Assembly (NCBI GenBank): GCA_013002345.1
Contig: JABDKH010000277.1
Span: 1 to 34,691 of the forward strand
DNA length: 34,691 nucleotides
Source: Rhodothermales bacterium
GTDB taxonomy: Bacteria > Bacteroidota > Rhodothermia > Rhodothermales > JABDKH01
Direction: 5' to 3'
How positions within the stretch are numbered: the first letter of the stretch is position 1; each line of letters opens with the position of its first letter. This document shows, in pieces, positions 33,359 to 34,691 of the stretch. The notes under the pieces were generated by a model. The model was not told the origin of the DNA. It saw nothing but the letters and a program-made list of their open reading frames with translations, and searched no databases. The position numbers were made by a program, and so were the translations under genes.

Positions 33359-34691
33359 GTGCATTACGACGAAGTTCTGATCCTGTCATTCGCGTTGCGT
33401 CTCATCGCAGCAGGCTGGGCCGTTCGGCTCCTGTTGCGACAGGGTGACTGGCGTCTGGGATTCCTTGCCGGGACGATACTTCTCATGGCGGCACGGCCCG
33501 CGTTGACGTACACGTTGCACACGCATCCGCACACCTTCCAGATACCCGAACTGTTCGGTCTTGCGGTGAGCGTACTCGTATTTCCGGCCGTCTTTTTCGT
33601 TGATCGTATGTTGCGCCGGCATCGGGATGCGGTCGCTCAGCTGGGCTTGAGCCAGGAACACTATCGCGGACTCGTGGAAGACCAGGAGGAGCTCGTCTGT
33701 CAGTTCGATCCGGATGGTACGCTCACCTTCGTCAATCGAGCCTACGCCGAGTACTTTCATTCGAACGTGGATGATCTGACCGGCTCGAACTTTCTTGACC
33801 TGGTTCCGGAGTCCTCGCGTTCCGACGTCGTTCGGCACCTCCGAAGCTTCAGCACCGAGAAGCGGATGGCCACAGTCGTGCATCAGGTACTCGCGCCCGA
33901 AGGCCAAACGCGCTGGCAGGAATGGAAGGATCACGCGTACTTCGACGATGAGGGCCGGATCATACGATACCAGTCCATCGGTCGAGATATAACCGACCGC
34001 AAGCTGGCCGAGGATCTGCTCCGCCAGAGCGAAGAGCTCAATCGCCGCATTGTCGAGGCAATCCCTGGCGGGATCGTTCATGTGGGTCGCGACGGTCAGA
34101 TCCTCAGCGCCAACACCGAAGCCCAGAGGATACTCGGGATCAATTCGGATCAGATTGCCCGGGCGACGATCATGGACCTCGAGCCGTGGACGGTATATGA
34201 GAACGGGGTGACGTGCCCGAGAGAGGAGTTTCCGGCGGCGCGGTGTCTGGCAACTGCCGAACCCCAGAAACCCGTCACGTTGGGTACGCTTCGCCCGAGC
34301 GGTGAGATATCGTGGGCGATCTTTACGGCGGTTCCTGTTCTCGCCCCCGAGACCGGCGAACTGGACGGAGCGATACTCACTTTTCTTGATATTACGGGTC
34401 GCCGGCTTGCCGAAGATGCGCTCCGAAATAGCGAAGCGAACCATCGCGCAATGGTTCGGGCCGTGCCGGACCCCATGTTCCGTGTCTCAAAGGACGGGCT
34501 GTTCGTCGATTTCATCCCGGCCGACGGTTTTGAGCTCATTACGGGCCCGGAGAAATTTCTTGGACGTTCTCTGGAGCAAGTGCTGCCACAGCATATTGGC
34601 GAGAGGGCGCGCAAGACGATTTCGGACGCTTTGCGAACAAACGATGTGCGGAGTTTCGAATATGAGGCGGAGCTCAACGGACGCTTTCGAC
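33359..34691 (+). CDS. Membrane multi-PAS sensor protein (3' end missing)
   Basis: The frame runs out of the right edge after 444 codons, so the output domain (probably a histidine kinase or cyclase) is not visible. From the GTG at 33359 the protein begins with three hydrophobic helices (about 6-26, 31-53 and 60-82). Then come PAS 1 (~100-215: VCQFDPDGTLTFVNRAYAEYF, closing GRDITDRKLAEDLL), PAS 2 (~225-350: IVEAIPGGIVHVGRDGQILS, closing FLDITGRRLAEDAL) and PAS 3 (from ~360: AVPDPMFRVSKDGLFVDF). The repeated xDITxRxxAED junctions are standard PAS-PAC ends. An in-frame ATG at 33251 would add 36 mostly polar residues; I prefer GTG because it opens right at the first helix. A long antisense frame covers the same region but has no protein-like features. 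Confidence 0.8.
   Translation, partial: MHYDEVLILSFALRLIAAGWAVRLLLRQGDWRLGFLAGTILLMAARPALTYTLHTHPHTFQIPELFGLAVSVLVFPAVFFVDRMLRRHRDAVAQLGLSQEHYRGLVEDQEELVCQFDPDGTLTFVNRAYAEYFHSNVDDLTGSNFLDLVPESSRSDVVRHLRSFSTEKRMATVVHQVLAPEGQTRWQEWKDHAYFDDEGRIIRYQSIGRDITDRKLAEDLLRQSEELNRRIVEAIPGGIVHVGRDGQILSANTEAQRILGINSDQIARATIMDLEPWTVYENGVTCPREEFPAARCLATAEPQKPVTLGTLRPSGEISWAIFTAVPVLAPETGELDGAILTFLDITGRRLAEDALRNSEANHRAMVRAVPDPMFRVSKDGLFVDFIPADGFELITGPEKFLGRSLEQVLPQHIGERARKTISDALRTNDVRSFEYEAELNGRFR

Noticed and set aside
33386-34444. 352-codon antisense frame at the right end
   Set aside because: Composition is unlike a folded protein, and the opposite strand encodes clear PAS domains.

Overview
The window most likely comes from a member of the Rhodothermota/Bacteroidota line, probably a marine Rhodothermales-like bacterium. 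Three proteins carry C-terminal type IX secretion (T9SS) sorting domains with the YPNP motif. There is a PorV/PorQ-type outer-membrane protein and a SusC-like TonB-dependent receptor with a carboxypeptidase-regulatory N-terminal domain. Shine-Dalgarno sequences are sparse and GC content is moderately high. The phylum is inferred from these protein types; there is no rRNA in the window. No tRNA, rRNA, CRISPR array, transposase or phage gene was seen.

Region 1 (1-9171, + strand) is a DNA double-strand-end processing cluster. It holds an AddB-like nuclease (cut by the left edge), an AddA-like UvrD helicase-nuclease overlapping it by 16 nt, a YhaO/SbcD-like metallophosphoesterase, and a YhaN/Rad50-like ATPase overlapping that by one base (TGATG). 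A RecBCD-type and an Mre11/Rad50-type machine are thus arranged head to tail. A DUF971 gene lies convergent, 3 nt beyond.

Region 2 (9526-10954) has a small lipoprotein with a short collagen-like Gly-X-Y stretch, and then an unusual compact unit: terminator, structured leader, 62-codon unknown ORF, strong intrinsic terminator.

Region 3 (10955-23683, - strand) is the main envelope operon of seven genes: a large T9SS cargo protein, a T9SS cargo with OB-fold-like modules, a lipoprotein with Ig/FN3-like and amidotransferase-like parts, a TonB-dependent receptor, a PorV/PorQ-family protein, an NHL-type beta-propeller lipoprotein, and a T9SS-secreted endonuclease/exonuclease/phosphatase (EEP) enzyme. 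The last four junctions are overlapping or nearly so, which suggests translational coupling and one assembly. The 5' leader and one intercistronic gap are rich in inverted repeats. A surface system that captures and cuts a phosphoester polymer such as DNA is a hypothesis, not a demonstrated function.

Region 4 (23852-29149) is a signalling block: a membrane hybrid histidine kinase (HAMP-PAS-GAF-HisKA-HATPase-REC), a divergent gene for a methyltransferase that carries an export signal, and a soluble hybrid kinase whose receiver is a close paralogue of the first.

Region 5 (29150-34691) holds glpD and glpK (4-nt overlap) behind a CDF zinc-type exporter, all on the - strand. Divergent from the exporter is a membrane multi-PAS sensor truncated by the right edge.
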